NCBI GenBank assembly: GCA_961205875.1
Contig: OY540818.1
Location: forward strand, 16,032,761 to 16,096,760
Direction: 5' to 3'
Source of the DNA: Sialis fuliginosa
Lineage: Eukaryota; Arthropoda; Insecta; Megaloptera; Sialidae
Length of the DNA: 64,000 nucleotides
In this document: positions 12,820 through 27,800 of the stretch, piece after piece
Layout: the number at the start of each line of letters is the position of its first letter
How positions within the stretch are numbered: the stretch's first letter is position 1
Notes under the pieces: generated by a model
Told to the model about the DNA's origin: nothing
The model's input: the letters and a program-made list of their open reading frames with translations, nothing else
The model's database searches: none
Translations under genes and position numbers: made by a program

Positions 12820-15800
12820 GTAAGTCTTATCTCATATATCAAATTTGCTATTGTAATTATATATACAACCAGGCCCTGAGAGATGAATGTTTCGAGGGCC
12901 TCATACTTCTCATTTCTAACAAATTCCCTACTATCCTTAAAAATCATATGGCCCCCTAGCCCCCTCTATCTGGGCCTGTATACGATAATATCATCAGATA
13001 GCTGAAATTTGAAATTTATACATATTTCAATAATAGATAATGTGTATTTTTTACCTCTAAGGTATAGAATTAACTAACTGTCATTTAGCTTAAATCTACA
13101 TTTAAATTTTGTATCGTATTTTCAATAGACCCAAGCATAATACATTTAATTAAAGGGATTTTTAATTTTCTATTAATGTTTTTATAACACATTTTTCTAT
13201 ATATGAAAACTTAACATTTAATTAAATATGATATTTTAAATACAATAAAAAAAAATTTGGAAAACAGGGTAAAAAGAATTAAAATACACAAAATAATGGA
13301 GCAATTATTGCGGTTTTTACGCGCTGTTTTCATGGAACCAATTAACCGTGTAAATAGAGGGACTACTGTATATATGAGGAGGTGAGTTTCAAAACTAGTT
13401 CGTTCAATCATATGATAAGCGAGTTTTATTCAAAAGTGGCATTGCAATATGAAATAATGCCAAAAATTCTTTCAAAATCCACTGAAATCTCGTTTTGTTT
13501 TTTTTTAATGGAACGAACGAGTTTTGGATCTCACCCCCTCATATCATATGACGTTTAAATCACGTTGGTAATATCTGCTTTCGATCAGTTAAATTCCTAT
13601 CAATTTATTATAAATTATCAATTGTAAATTGTCTTTAATACAATCCTGCCCTAATTCAAGTATATATAGTGTAAACTAATTCTAGGGTCTTAAACTTTCG
13701 TATAGTGAAAAGCCCATCAAAATCGGTTCAGTAGTTTTTGTAAAAAATCGAAACAAACAAACTGGCAAAAAATTTCAAAATATTTTTAATAATTTCAATA
13801 CCCGAATGATACATCCCTGCCGTTCGGAGCTAAACGGTAACAGTTTTCGGTAATGTGTTTTATGAGAGGAAAAAAAATAATAAACTGCTGATAAACTCTC
13901 TGGCAAATACGTGAGCTCACGACGAGTGGAGAGTTTACGAACCTCGCTATAGTTGTATCCAATCAGAACGTATATATAATATAATGTACTTGCGGCGATC
14001 ATGTCAAGGTTACCATTATCGATTAATCTCTCCGCTCTCTGTGTGTGTGTGAGTGTTTGGCCCCAGGAGATCCCGTGCTGAGGAATCTGCCCCCCGGCCG
14101 GTGAGTGACGGTAAGCGCCCCCTTTACACCACACCATCATCAGAGAGAATTCTTTGTTCAAACGGGAGAGAAAAAAACTTATCTTAATCTCAAAAAAACG
14201 TTCGCTATAAATATCGTAATAAAAATTATGTGTTCTATAAGGTACTGGTACCAGTCTTGGATATGACCCCAGTAATGGCTATTTTTTAATTAAATGTACA
14301 GAATATTTGTTGATATTTGATTACTACCATTTCTGAATATTAATCTATATACATTTAACTGTCTTACAGAGTGATTTGATGACAATCGGCCAATAGGTGT
14401 CAAAATGGTGGACATTTAAACTGATCATTAGTATAATTTATTAATTAATTATTATATTATCATATCAACTGCTTTACATTGTTTCAAATTTGACGATTCT
14501 TTATTTTATATATTTTGTATCGTAGTACTTATCATTAGCAAGTGTCCATTACCTTGCTCTTATAGCGGCCATAACTGGTGCCAATCAATATCCTTAGTAT
14601 CTGGGTGCACGTTGCGTCTTTTATAAAATAGATACTATTAGATTAATCCTCGATCTTGGTTATCGTATTTCTTTTAGTTGACGTTTCGACTCGCATGTCA
14701 GAAATGTTTTTAAACAACTAAAGTTTATTTTATATATGGACAACGGCCCCGAAAGCCTGTATGGATGAATAACATATAAATCGTGTATTTAGTAAGAGGC
14801 CAATGTATGTTAAAATGTAAAATCCTGAATTAACAAAATAAGAATCGCGTTCCATAAATTACAATATTATAAAATTCTGATTTACGTAATGGCATAAAAA
14901 AGAACGAACAAGTGTTTAATAAACCAGTAAAGCAAATTTAACACATGTTATACGTTAAAAACAACAGGTTCTCGACGCGCGGCAGCCCCGCTTTTAAACG
15001 GCCCGATTACAGTATGGTCTATAAGTCTTCGAGCATTTAAAAATTAATCGATTTAAATTCTGTCGAATTTTGAAGTAATTTTGAATTTTTCTTAAACGAT
15101 ATCTGTACAGTATGATCCAAAAGTCGAGCACTTAAAAATTATATCGATTTTCAAAAAAAAAATATTCTGTAGAATTTTTAAGTAATTTTGTCTTTTTTTA
15201 AACGGTATCTGTACAGTATGATCCAAAAATTCTCAAATTAATTCAATACATTACGTTTATTGTATATACCTAATTATTTTTAAAAATAATATCGATTTAA
15301 ATTCAGTCGAATTTTGAAGTAATTTTGGCTTTTTCTTAAACGATCTCTGTACAGTATGATCCAAAAGTTCTCAAATTAATTCAATACATTACGTTTATTG
15401 TATATAATTCTTTTTAAAGTCAGTTAAATTATAAAAAATAAAATTCTGCTATTTGATGACCCCCGCCCCCTACTCCCCCCTCTATCTAGGTCTGATCACT
15501 AATATATCTTAAATTAAAGAAATTAAAATAAATTATATATGTAATATCAAGTTTTCATTATTTTTTTAACCGAATATTTTATAAAATTAATTCCTACAAT
15601 TTAAGAACATGAATTCACATCTTTTGTAAAATAATTAATCATATAGTTTTTCCCACAAAACACAGGTAACAAAAATATCAAAGAATAAATTAACAGTTGG
15701 GTTTTGAAGATTTTTTGACCGGTGGTGTTTGTAAAAGACGGCTAGAATCAGGTTTAATCTTTCAGAGAAGATTCCACTGATAGCTATCTCTTGACAACAC

Positions 15801-18800
15801 CAATCAGATGTTCCAACATCACTTATAAAAATATTATAAGCTTCGAGTTTCCAACATCTGTGTATAAAATAAAAATGTCAAGATTTTAAAAATATTTAAT
15901 ATATTACATACTCAGTTTTGGGTTTTACTATGTATATATATTTTAATTAAAAATCTTTCAGATTTCTTTACATATATTTTTAATACAGGGGGTAGGTTTT
16001 TTTTATACGAATTATTGTTGCTATTTAAAGTTTTAAATACGAATTATTTCGTATTTTGTATTTTGGGAGAAAAATTTGCTGTTTATAAGTGTGGCATTGC
16101 CTTTTCCCCCCTCCTCTCTTCACCCCCGTTCCACCTTTAAATAAGATTTTATTTAAGATATTTTTTTCTAAGACATTGTTACATCCAGAAACTGAGAATT
16201 AGGGCTATATGTGGATTTAATTTTATTTATGAGTCACTTTCAAAGGATTATCAAAAAACTAAGGTAATGGCACCAGTTATGGCCGCTATAAGAGCAAGTT
16301 TTCGTTTTTTTTTTGGATTAATGGGCTTGTTTTTTGTAATTCTCATGAACTCATGTTACTAATAAGACAAGTAACTCTTGATTTAATCAATTTAATTACC
16401 AAAGTCCCCAAATATAGTCTGTTTTTTTTTATTATAGCCTATTATTTTGTTCATGTTTTTTCTCCAGTAATGAGCACGCAGTGATGGACACTTGGTAATG
16501 ATTACAAAATGATAAGTACTACGACACAAACGATATAAAAGAAAGAATCGTCAAATTTGAAACAATGTAAAGCAGTTGCTATGATAATTTAATAATTAAT
16601 AAATAAATTATACTAATAATTAGTTTAAGTGTCCGCCATTTTGACACCTATTGGCCGATTATCATCAAATCACGCTGTAAGACAGTTAAATATATATATA
16701 TAGATTAATATTCAGAAATGGTAGTAATCAAATATCAACAGATATTTATAATTCAGTACATTTAATTAAAAATTTGCCATTACTGGGGTCCTTGCCAAAA
16801 CTGGTTAAATTAAATTAATATTATAATATATAATATATAATATTTAATTAAATTTAAATCAATAACTAAAATAAAATAATTTTTTTTCTCGGTTACGTGT
16901 TTATTCGAGACCGATACGAGACTGATATCTCGTCTCGTGTGAGAAACGCGTCCACGGTTCAATAGAGATAAGATATTTATAAGAAGGGACGGCAGTAAAA
17001 TGCTTGCACGTGTTTTTGCTGTATTAGAACACCGAAGGAATTTCCAATAAGCCACGAAGTGCTTGCTGTACGCGGTACCCAGCCGAGTGTATTAGCCGCG
17101 GGCATCTCGCCGATTATCATAAGCTAATAATCACTTGAGAATGTAAATCTATATAGAGAATTTGTAAAAGTTATAGACTTGACCAAAGAAAATCTTAAAA
17201 ATATTTAAATTTCAAATTTGGATCAAGCTTAAATTTTATAAAAACCATAGACATAGAGCATGGAGTGTTCATCTGATTCAGAATTCAAGTCTTCACATTA
17301 TTATGAGTCTATGCTTGTCTTTATTTAAATATGAGTGTAAATAAAAAACTTTTAAGAAAAAAAATATAATACCGACTTAAAAAAAGCACCGAAAAGTGTA
17401 AAATAATTAAATTTAACAGTTTTTGAATTCGATTTTACTCTTTTATTTCTTAAAATATTTTTATTAGCTTAACACCGACTTCAAAAACTGTTAAATTTAG
17501 TTATATACTTTTCAGTGGTTTTATTTTTTTCTTATAAATTTTTTTTATTTTTCCCTCTCCAAAGTTCATGGTCAGATTTTGATATAATTTATATGGGACT
17601 ACCTCAGGAGTATACTCTTTCAAACAAACAAAAATTCATCCAAATCGGTTCATATTTGTCGGAGTTATACATAAAAAAATATCTACGTCGGATTGAAGTC
17701 GGCTAATTTGAGTTATATTATATCTGTAACCAAATTTTACAAATTATGTTGATACAGAAAGAGCAATCCATGTCTCTATGTCTTAAATAAGAACAAATAT
17801 TGTTTTGCTTATATACTGTAGTTTAAATTTAAATCTACCTTACATGTAAGGGCGTTCTGATAGATAGATGCATTATACACATGCAGGTAAAGTCGGGTGT
17901 AAGTCCCACTCAGGGCTCTACAATGACATCAAGCTGTGAGGGTAGGTCCGAAACAACGCTGTGAGGCTCATAACGTTTCATATTCTCATTAAAAACTAAG
18001 AGTTTAACACAAAAAAAGAAATTAGAAAATCGTTGGAATTCCTGGTATTACATTTCTCATAATTTTTAAAATGATATGTGTATATGGTGGAATTTATTTA
18101 ATTTAAACCTGGAGGGGTTATGTATATCTGTAATCAGTAATTTAATGCTTTCTTTTTTGTTTTTGATTTATGTAAATTTGATTCAATGGCGGTTTAATAC
18201 AAGATAAAAAAATTGTATCGAGAAAAATTTGATGTGTAATTTTTTTATTAGGAATTCAAATGAGACTGGCTTAAATCTATTAAAAATTATATTTATACTT
18301 TATATGTATACCAAATTTCAGCTCAATCAGACAGACGGACATCGTTTTGATGTTACTCAAAAAATAGACGGATGTTTTTCTAATTCATAATTTTTTCGTT
18401 TTAAATTAAAGTTTTTTTAATATAAACAAAAGTTTTTAAATAATGATCGATGAGTAATATATGACATATTTTTATTTTATTTTTTAATAACTATGAGAAC
18501 TATCCATATTTTAGTTAGTTACGACCATAATTATGACCAAAAAGAATTAAAAAATCCAACAAATTATTAATTATCAAATATAATAAAATAAATCAATAGA
18601 TATTAAAAAATAATTAGAAAAATCTATTAATTGATAGAAGAAATCGATTCAACGAATTAATAAAACATCTTAGATTCTATCTTTTTTATTTATTTATGTG
18701 TATTATGCTGTACAAATAAAAATTAGTAGGAACTGGTTTTTTTTATAACTAAAAATTCGTTGGAAATCAAAAACATTAAAATATTTCATAATTAAATTAA

Positions 18801-21800
18801 AACGAACCTGTCCTTGGGTATAATTATCAAATTTAATACTTGTCACATTTGAGTTAGTGTATTTGTCACAACGTATCGTATTTCATAAGGACATTTATTT
18901 AAATTTCTCGGTGAAAATAATTCCTTTTTTAGATTTTATGAATATTACTATATTTTTTTATATTTTAATTTAATTAAAAGTCAGATATGCAGGTTTCGTC
19001 CGATATCATTGAAACTATTTTTTACATTACATTTTTTTTTTACATATTTAAAAAAAATCGACAAATATCATTTTTTTTACATACATATATATTGTAATTT
19101 TCAGTAGTTTTTGAGTTATGCGACGGACTAACAGACAAAAAGATTTTTGTGTTGAAGAGAAATAAATTTGATCTTAATAGTTACGGAATTTGGGAAGGGG
19201 GGTACTGCGGTAGAGCGTAATATTATATTTTAACTTCTATGTTCTACGATCTCTCAGAATTTTTACGTGACCTCACAGTTTAAGAACCACTGAGTTATGT
19301 TAGTTATATAAAAATAATAATAATAATAATAAATAATGGCATGGCATTCCCAGCGAATATGTTCTCGCAGTATTAATCAAAAGGTTAAAAGGATAAAACA
19401 ATCATTACATTGATTATTACAACATTGCGATGCATTATATTGCTAGTTATGTTATATATTTATATATCAAATACAATTGGTCAATTATTTCCTTATCATT
19501 CTATATTGATATAGTTCAAATACAACCAATATATTTGTTTCTAAATAAACATCTGCTAACTTCAATATTTATATCAATGATATTTATTTAAATCGGCCAA
19601 TCTCGAGTCAAAATTATTTTGCTTCCTTGCTATTTTTTTATTTCAAAATATCACAAACGCGATGCATGTTATGTGAAAATTGTATAGAATCTATTTTGTA
19701 GAGCATTAAATTTTCTATAAATAAGTTAGTAACTACTATTGTAATAAAATATTCCCCTATAAAGATATCTCCCTTTAAAAAATGTATTTTATTTTCGTGA
19801 AAATATATATTTTTAGAAAATTAAAACAAATATTTACACATAGGTATTATTTAGCCGCGAAAAGTGGTAGAAACTGTGCTTTTAAAGAAATGATTTCCAC
19901 CTAAAAAAACTGAAAAAATTGTGTGATTCGGTTAGTAATTTTGCTTCCTAGCAATATCGAAGATACGAGGAGCTTTGTGATCGTTTCAGATTGAGACAAA
20001 AAAAATGTTCTCCGATTTCAAAAATTTAAATTTATCTTTCTGTTTCACGTCAAGACAAACACTTTTCGTTCCGTGTCTGTCTGTCTGTCCGTGTGTCCAT
20101 GTCACACGCATAACTCATGAACCACTGAACCGATATTTTTGAAACTTGGTCGGATGGTTGGGTCTGGCTTGAGGACGCTCCCATTTCAAAATCATCAAAA
20201 TCGTGTGTAAGGGGGAGGGGTGACACCCTAAAATATTTATTTTTTCAAGATATCTCAAGAACGACACATGTTACGTGAAAATTTTATAGAATATTTTTTG
20301 TAGAGCATTAAATTTCTTATAATATGGGTCTACAACGTTTGTTGTAAAATATTCCCTTACAAAGATTTATCTCAAATTTGTATAAAAATTAAATGGTTAA
20401 CCAATGCCAGGCAATTTATCTGAACACTATCGGTTTTTGTGAATTTAGCACGAGGAAGCACTGTGCATTTACTTGGCAATGTTTTTTTATAATCATTTTA
20501 AATTTGTATCCCCAATAAATCGATCACTTTTTCCTTTATATCTCTTTACATCGATAAAATTCTGAAATACAAGTAACATACTTGTTTGTTTTTTAAGTAA
20601 ACATACAGCACAAGCAACAATAGCATTAATAACTCGGATTGCAAACATAAGCGAACAATAAGTTGATTCATTTTTTTCTCGATTACAATAATTTCGGTTG
20701 TGTTGTTGTTATTATTTTTTTCTCCTATATATTTTATCTGACATGAAACCGGTATGTGTTAATATGCAAGCATGGTTTCTTAGTTTGTAGAATGATAAGC
20801 AGAGTCAATAAAGAGTAACAAGGGACATGTTTGATGCGCAACTATGTCATAAGACTGTCGTGTTGGTGACATGATATAAAAAAACAGTGGTTTTATAAGA
20901 TTTATTAAATTGATTTCTATTTAAAATCCATCGTATTGGAGTTTTGAGATATTTTAGCTTTAGTAGCGTACATCCTTTAATTACGTAAAGCTTGTGGGGG
21001 GGAGGGGGGTCTGTAAAACCTTTTCTAATTATTTTTTTAAAGAAAATGCATAAAATATCTAGAAAATTCTGTTTTTTTTTGTATTGTTATAAATGTGTAA
21101 TTATTGGATCAATTTTGATCAAACTTTGATCAAAATCTGGCCAGATAACATACCTATTTACAAAAGAAAACTGCATCAAAATCGGATCAGACGTTAGGTT
21201 TTTTAAATTTAGTAATTTCAATAAAATAAAATGGCCTTTTTTTATAATATTCTTTGTTTTATTTTCTAATTGTTATTTATTGAGGACTGCTGATACAGAC
21301 TGACAACGCTCTGTCTAGTCGACAATTTGATTAAGAGCCCTTTGAGTCAATGTTCCCTTGAACCTTTATCTATATTATTTACAATCTATTTTTCCCTCCA
21401 ATATTCCATCCAACAGAAATTTTATACAAATATATTAAATAATTTAATAAAATTGATCTAAAAAATCAATGGGAAAATGGTTAATTCTCACACACAAAAT
21501 ATACAAAAGATAATAATTATCATGTATTTTTAAACGCTGATTTTTTTCTCGCATCTATCTCTGAAGACTTTAACCCTCGTATGATACTTCAGTTACAGAC
21601 ATCTATGTGAGATAATTATACACCACACTGGCTGTAATTTAAGTTGCTCTGCCTCCGGCTTAAATCGATCCGTATATTTTGTATCTGTGATCTTTAATAG
21701 GTACCCTATATTTATTTCGAATCGCTGAGAATATTTATTGAATATATGTTTTATATATATAAAGATAAGAAATATACTTTTTATGATAAAATCCTTGTTG

Positions 21801-24800
21801 GTCTGGAGAATGCAGTTGAACAAGCCATTGTTTTGTATTTGGTTAAATTCCGATTACCAAATGTTATTAGCAAATATCGCAGTTAAGAGGTTGTTAATTA
21901 GTTGAGGTTTTTCGATCATTAGCCAGCTGGTTTTGTAATTCAAACAAAGAATCTAGTGTTTATGAAGTATTGAACGTTATGAAGACAATACAAAGTTGAG
22001 GAAATATTTGTTATAATTAATGGAATATACAAAAAAAATATTTCATATATAAGTATATTTTTTTCAACTATTGAAACTACTTAAATGTTTTTTAATGTGT
22101 CAGTTATAAAATTTGAAACGAGACTTACCTAAACCAGGTCTCGTTTTATGTTTCGTTCTGTAAGTATTTTATTATATTTTTCAATGCCTATTTTTTACCA
22201 AAAAAAAAAATTATGTTCGCATCCATATATCACACGCGAGTCGATTAGAATGTGCTAAAGTCACAGTCTAACTTACACCGGCAGACCTTGGTACTGACCG
22301 CTCCGTCAGGGTAAACATGGACTTTACACACTGCCTCACGTTCACAAGGCAAATAGACTAACTCCATTTCTTATAAGTTTTCAACCTTTACCAGAATCAT
22401 AAACATAGACATACATTTTGTATTAACACAATATGAATGATAAGCGCACTAACGGACAGACTGACAGACAGACAGACGTTTTATAATATGTAAGGATATG
22501 TTTGATGTACCTATGCATATTTTCGTTGCTATTAACGAACCTTTTGTTGTTTATATCGAAATTTTTCATGGACGAATTTTAATTTCATTTTGTATATTAA
22601 GTGGACGATGACTAGGTAAATCGAATTGTTGTATTTATTATACATAAAAAGGTTTTGAATACTTGACCCTAGATGTATAAATAATGTAAATTGTCCCCCA
22701 AACACTGTTGTTTCGAGTTTTAGTCATTGTTCTTCCAAGAACTTTACATAAATTAAAAATTCTATTACGTATTTATTATAAATTCAATATAATTAATTTT
22801 TTAAGTGACAGCGAAAGCCTTATTGATAATTTCTACTATTCTATCTCGCTTTTAATTGTTTGCAAAATGATTTTTTAAAATTTTATGGGAAAATAACAAT
22901 TGCTCATTTTCCTCAGTATGGACCTGCTCTAATTCTATTAATGTATAGCCTAAACTAATTCTACAGTTTTAGGGTTTCTAACAGCGAAAGGCGCGTCAAA
23001 ATCGGTTCAGTAGTTTTCGTGTTTAGTCGAAAAAAACAAGTATTAAAATCGATTATATATTACCTATAAAAGGGGAGGGGCTACATATTAACATACAAAT
23101 ATTAATTTAGTACAATGCTTTTATTTAAAAAAAAATCACATAGAACCTTGTTATCCCATATTTGTATTAATTTTATTAATGACAGTTTAAGATGTGTTCT
23201 TTTGTATTCTATTTAAAATAAATGATCTGTAGTGATTTTCTTAGGGTTGAAAAAACTATGTAAAACAACCCTTAGAATAGGTTATAATTTGTATAGGTTA
23301 CGCCTTATTGTGTTCTAACCATAGCAATATTAATAGTCATTTTCTACCTGAACGCCAATCTTCTTGACGTGTCTAATAAATTTATTATTTTTATCAATCT
23401 GTCTTTATTTTGTGTTACTTTTAATAACCGTACCTAATCTTTTTTATAATTTCAATTATTTTATCTGTATTCCTGGGGTTCGACTTAAAGATGTAGTATT
23501 GTATGAATAAACCAAAATTGAAACAACTATATTCAAAAACTAAAATGGTAGTCAAAAAAAATAATCCTTCTTTCAATGTTAGAGAAATTAGCTATAGTTT
23601 AATATATTCATAATGCCCGTTAATCCAGCCACAAGAGTATAGAGGTCCTGAAAAAAACACCGGATGTCCTGGACCAGATCCCGGAAGTGTTCCCACATTA
23701 CAACAACAGCGCTGTGTATTTCCTACTTTAGTTTTTTGTCTCCCCATATATCGTGGTCTTCTTTCGCCAGATGGTTTGGTGTAGGATTATTAACTTCAAT
23801 CTCAGATAAAGAGTGGTTATACAGTGCAGCATCTACAAGTCGAATCTAAACGGAAGTAGGTCATATTCAGGCCACACAAAACTTTTAAGGAAAAAATAAA
23901 ACCAACTTTTAAGTCCATTTTATTTGTTTCTTATAACATAAAAAAGATATACATATTGTCGAATTGAAAACTTCCCCCTTTTTTGAAGTCGGTTAAAAAA
24001 ATTTCGTTGATGATAATTTACTATGGGTTTTGCAATAAATGTATAGTAAAATTAAATTTTACTATTCTTTAACTAGCTGTTGGACGAATGGATGTCGGAA
24101 TGTCACCAAATATTTACCAAATAATAGAGTAAATGTTTTATTAATACTAATTTACATATTTTCGTTATAATTTAGAGAAAGTTACATCCAAATCGGTCCA
24201 GTAGCTTGTGAGATTTACGTTGTTAAAAAACATACATTTTGTATTAGTTTGAATACAATATAACCCGTCAAGTGTGACTGTAAGTCACGTCTCTGTATAT
24301 AAAGAAATAAACGTTTTACGACATGTGTACTGTAGCCAAAATAAAAATTCGGCCAGTCTGTTCTAGAACCAATTACATATAAAATTACCGAGTGTCATGT
24401 TACACGTATGGACTTTTCTCAGAAGATGGCCGTTTGACTATGAAATCACGTGAAACACGAGTCGCGGACTTTAATGGTCCAGATTAAGAGGCTGCCTAAA
24501 AAACTATGCGCTAGTGAACATTTATTTTTATTTTTTAGTTCGATTAATAAAGAACATAGTAGGCTAGCTGTCGTGCAAATTAGGGATTACAAGACAGTTT
24601 TTTTTTAAATAGGGTTACTCAGGGAAAGAAATGCATCTTAATTTTATATCGATTTTCTGATTTTTGATAGTTTTTAAGAATTAAAGTGATCTGTTCAATA
24701 CTTGTTCTTATCAAGGTTTTAATAAATTTTATAATATCAATCTACCGTGTATTTCGATGATCGGTTGTTTAATATAATAAGGTACTGCTGGCACCAGTCT

Positions 24801-27800
24801 TGGCCACTTGAAGAGCAAGGAAAAATGTTATTTCCGATTGATGGGCTTCTTTTTTGTAATTCTCATAAACTCATGATACTTTAAAACAAGTAACCTCTTT
24901 ATTTAATCAATTTAATTGCCAAAGTCTGTAAATATAGTTTTTTTTTAAATTATAGCCTTTTATTTTTATTTTTTTTTCTCCAGTAATGGACACCCAGTGA
25001 TGTACACTTACTAATTATTACAAAATGATACAAAAGTTATAAAATAAAGAATCTTAAGATTTGAAACAATGTAAAGCAGATGCTATGATCATATATTCAC
25101 CATTTTGACACCCATTGATCGATTGTCATCAAATTAAACTGTTTTATAGTTAAGTGTCATTTGATTAAACATGTGTCCAACATTGGAGTATGTAAAAATA
25201 CCTTATTTCTCGTTAAACAACCTATAGATACTGTCTCTCCCTGAACGCACTGTACAGCTAGTTTCTTTTCGTATTTTATTTATTGTTACCCAACACCTGC
25301 CGACCACTAAGCGGGTGTGTGTGCGGGTGTATGCGTGTTGTGACGTCACATAGGATGCTGGAGGTCCTTCCGTCATGTGTGGTGTACCCCCATATCCTGA
25401 GATCTTTCTCCTTTTATGAAATATCGAGTGTTATTGTATTACGTTAATTATTCTACTATGAAATGTGTCATATTATCTTGTTGATAAATACCGTATTCTT
25501 GTTGTTTTGTCTGTTTGTTCGTATTGTTTTCTTATTTTATTTTAAAGAATATGAGACATGCTTTTGTTTACTTATTTTAAAAGTTTATATTTTATATTTT
25601 TAAATATAATTTTTTGGGCATATGTAATTATTGTAAGTATATCTGGATTAACGAATTTTTATATCATTGTAATATATTTTACACCATAACAAAAACACAA
25701 TTAAATAGACATTTAAAACGTTGGTTAGTTTGACTTTACATTATATTAAATTAAACAAATATTTGTGATAAGGAATTTTTCAGTATACTTGTATTTATGT
25801 ATTATTTGATAAGGTAAAGAACAAATAGTATAATGTTACGTACTTCTTATTAACTACCTAAACGCAATAAAATACAATTAAATATTAAATAAAGTCATGA
25901 GCTCTAACAGGCAGTTGTATGTTTTTATAATAACTGTATTATTTACTTCGTGATTTTCGCGTTTAGTAATATTTACTGTGCAATAAAGTGGACTTATCTT
26001 ATTTAGAACAGTCTGGCTTTTTAATTTTTATGGCATTTACACTTTCTTATACGTCAGGATGTATTGTAATTATGTCAATGTTTAATCTAAATATATTTTA
26101 ACTCAATACTCTTTTTTTCTAGTTTGTATCGGTACAAATGGCCGCCTATCCGTACCCTCGAACCGCGACCATCATTACAGAAATCTGCGCGACCGATACA
26201 CCAACTGTACCTACGTCGACGGCAACCTGGAGCTGACGTGGCTTCAGGACGAGTCCCTGGACTTGAACTTCCTTCAACACATTCGCGAAGTCACCGGCTA
26301 TGTTCTAGTTTCTCATGTAGACGTCAGAAGAATTGTTCTGCCTCGCTTACAGATCATCCGCGGACGGACGCATTTCAAAATGACCGTACGTGATGAAGAA
26401 TTCACTCTGATTGTGACACTCTCTAAGATGTTTTCTCTGGAGTTACCGGCACTTAGAGATGTGTTGAGCGGGAGTGTAGGACTGATTAATAATTATAATC
26501 TCTGTCACGTGAAGACAATTAACTGGAAAGAGATAGTGACTGATCCGAAAGCCCATTATATTTATATTTATAACTTCACATCGCCGGAGAGGGAATGCAC
26601 GGATTGTGATAAGTCCTGTGACAGCGGATGCTGGGGAGAAGGACCAAAGAATTGCCAGAAGTTCTCCAAAGAGAATTGCAGCCCGCAGTGTTATCAGGTA
26701 CGATTTGATTAATAATAAAACCAATAGGATCGTTTTAAAATAATTTTTTTAGGGTCGTTGTTTCGGGCCGAATCCGCGCGAGTGCTGCCACTTGTTCTGC
26801 GCGGGCGGGTGCACGGGACCCAAGCAGAGCGACTGTCTGGCGTGCCGCAACTTCTACGACAACGGCGTGTGCACGCAGGAGTGCCCGCCGATGCAGCGTT
26901 ATAACTCCATAACGTACTCTTGGGAGCCGAATCCGGACGGGAAGTACGCGTACGGCGCGACCTGTGTCAAGAAGTGCCCCAAGCACTTACTCAAAGACAG
27001 CGGAGCCTGTGTCAGGAGCTGTCCCGAGAATAAAAAAGCGGTTAACGGTGAGTGTTTTGATTATAAAATGTACCATTGATTGTATCATAATTAATTTTGT
27101 GTTATTTATAATTAGATGAATGCGTACCTTGTGATGGACCGTGTCCTAAAAATTGCCAGGGTGATAAAATAATCCATTCGGGTAATATCGACAGCTTTAA
27201 GGATTGTACAGTTATAGAAGGCTACCTGCAAATCTTAGACACGTCGTTCATGGGCTACTTGGACATCTTTTCCAACTACACACTGGGTCAAAAGTACGAT
27301 GAAATGCATCCAGACAGACTAGAGGTAAGTCTTAACTCAACTCATCATTGATATGCGACGCTACATAATGTTTTTTTGTAGGTTTTCAGTACATTGAAAG
27401 AGATAACAGGCTTTTTGAACATTCAAGGAGATCACAAAGACTTCACAAATTTATCCTACTTCCGTAATTTAGAAACAATAGGTGGACGAACACTAACCGA
27501 CTTTTTCTCATCTCTGTACATCGTCAAAACTAGTCTAAAATCACTCGAACTGCATTCATTGAAGACGATTAAGTCAGGGTCTGTGACTATACTAGAGAAC
27601 AAAGACTTGTGCTACGCCCAGAGCATTAACTGGCGACAAATAAGGAGAACGATGGAACATGACGTGACGATACATAATAACAGGAACCGAACCGAGTGCG
27701 AGAGGGACGGGTTTGTCTGCGACCCACAGTGCTCCAGTGAAGGATGCTGGGGAAGCGGATCTGACCAGTGTCTATCATGCGCTAACTTCAAACTCGGGAA

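Larger units (their letters stand above)
12820..26122 (+). other. Egfr intron 1 (13.3 kb)
   Basis: Donor GTAAGT at 12820, acceptor TTTTTTTCTAG ending at 26122. No further coding exon was convincing. Open frames here are short and AT-driven. It holds three copies of a repeat with terminal inverted repeats (14239-14592, 16261-16806, 24779-25135), one copy of the foldback-associated repeat near 19938-20480, several short 'ATCGGTTCAGTAGTTTT' repeats, a GC-rich patch near 17045-17115 and a perfect TGACGTCA near 25341. Long first introns often carry enhancers, but none can be shown from sequence alone. Confidence 0.85.
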
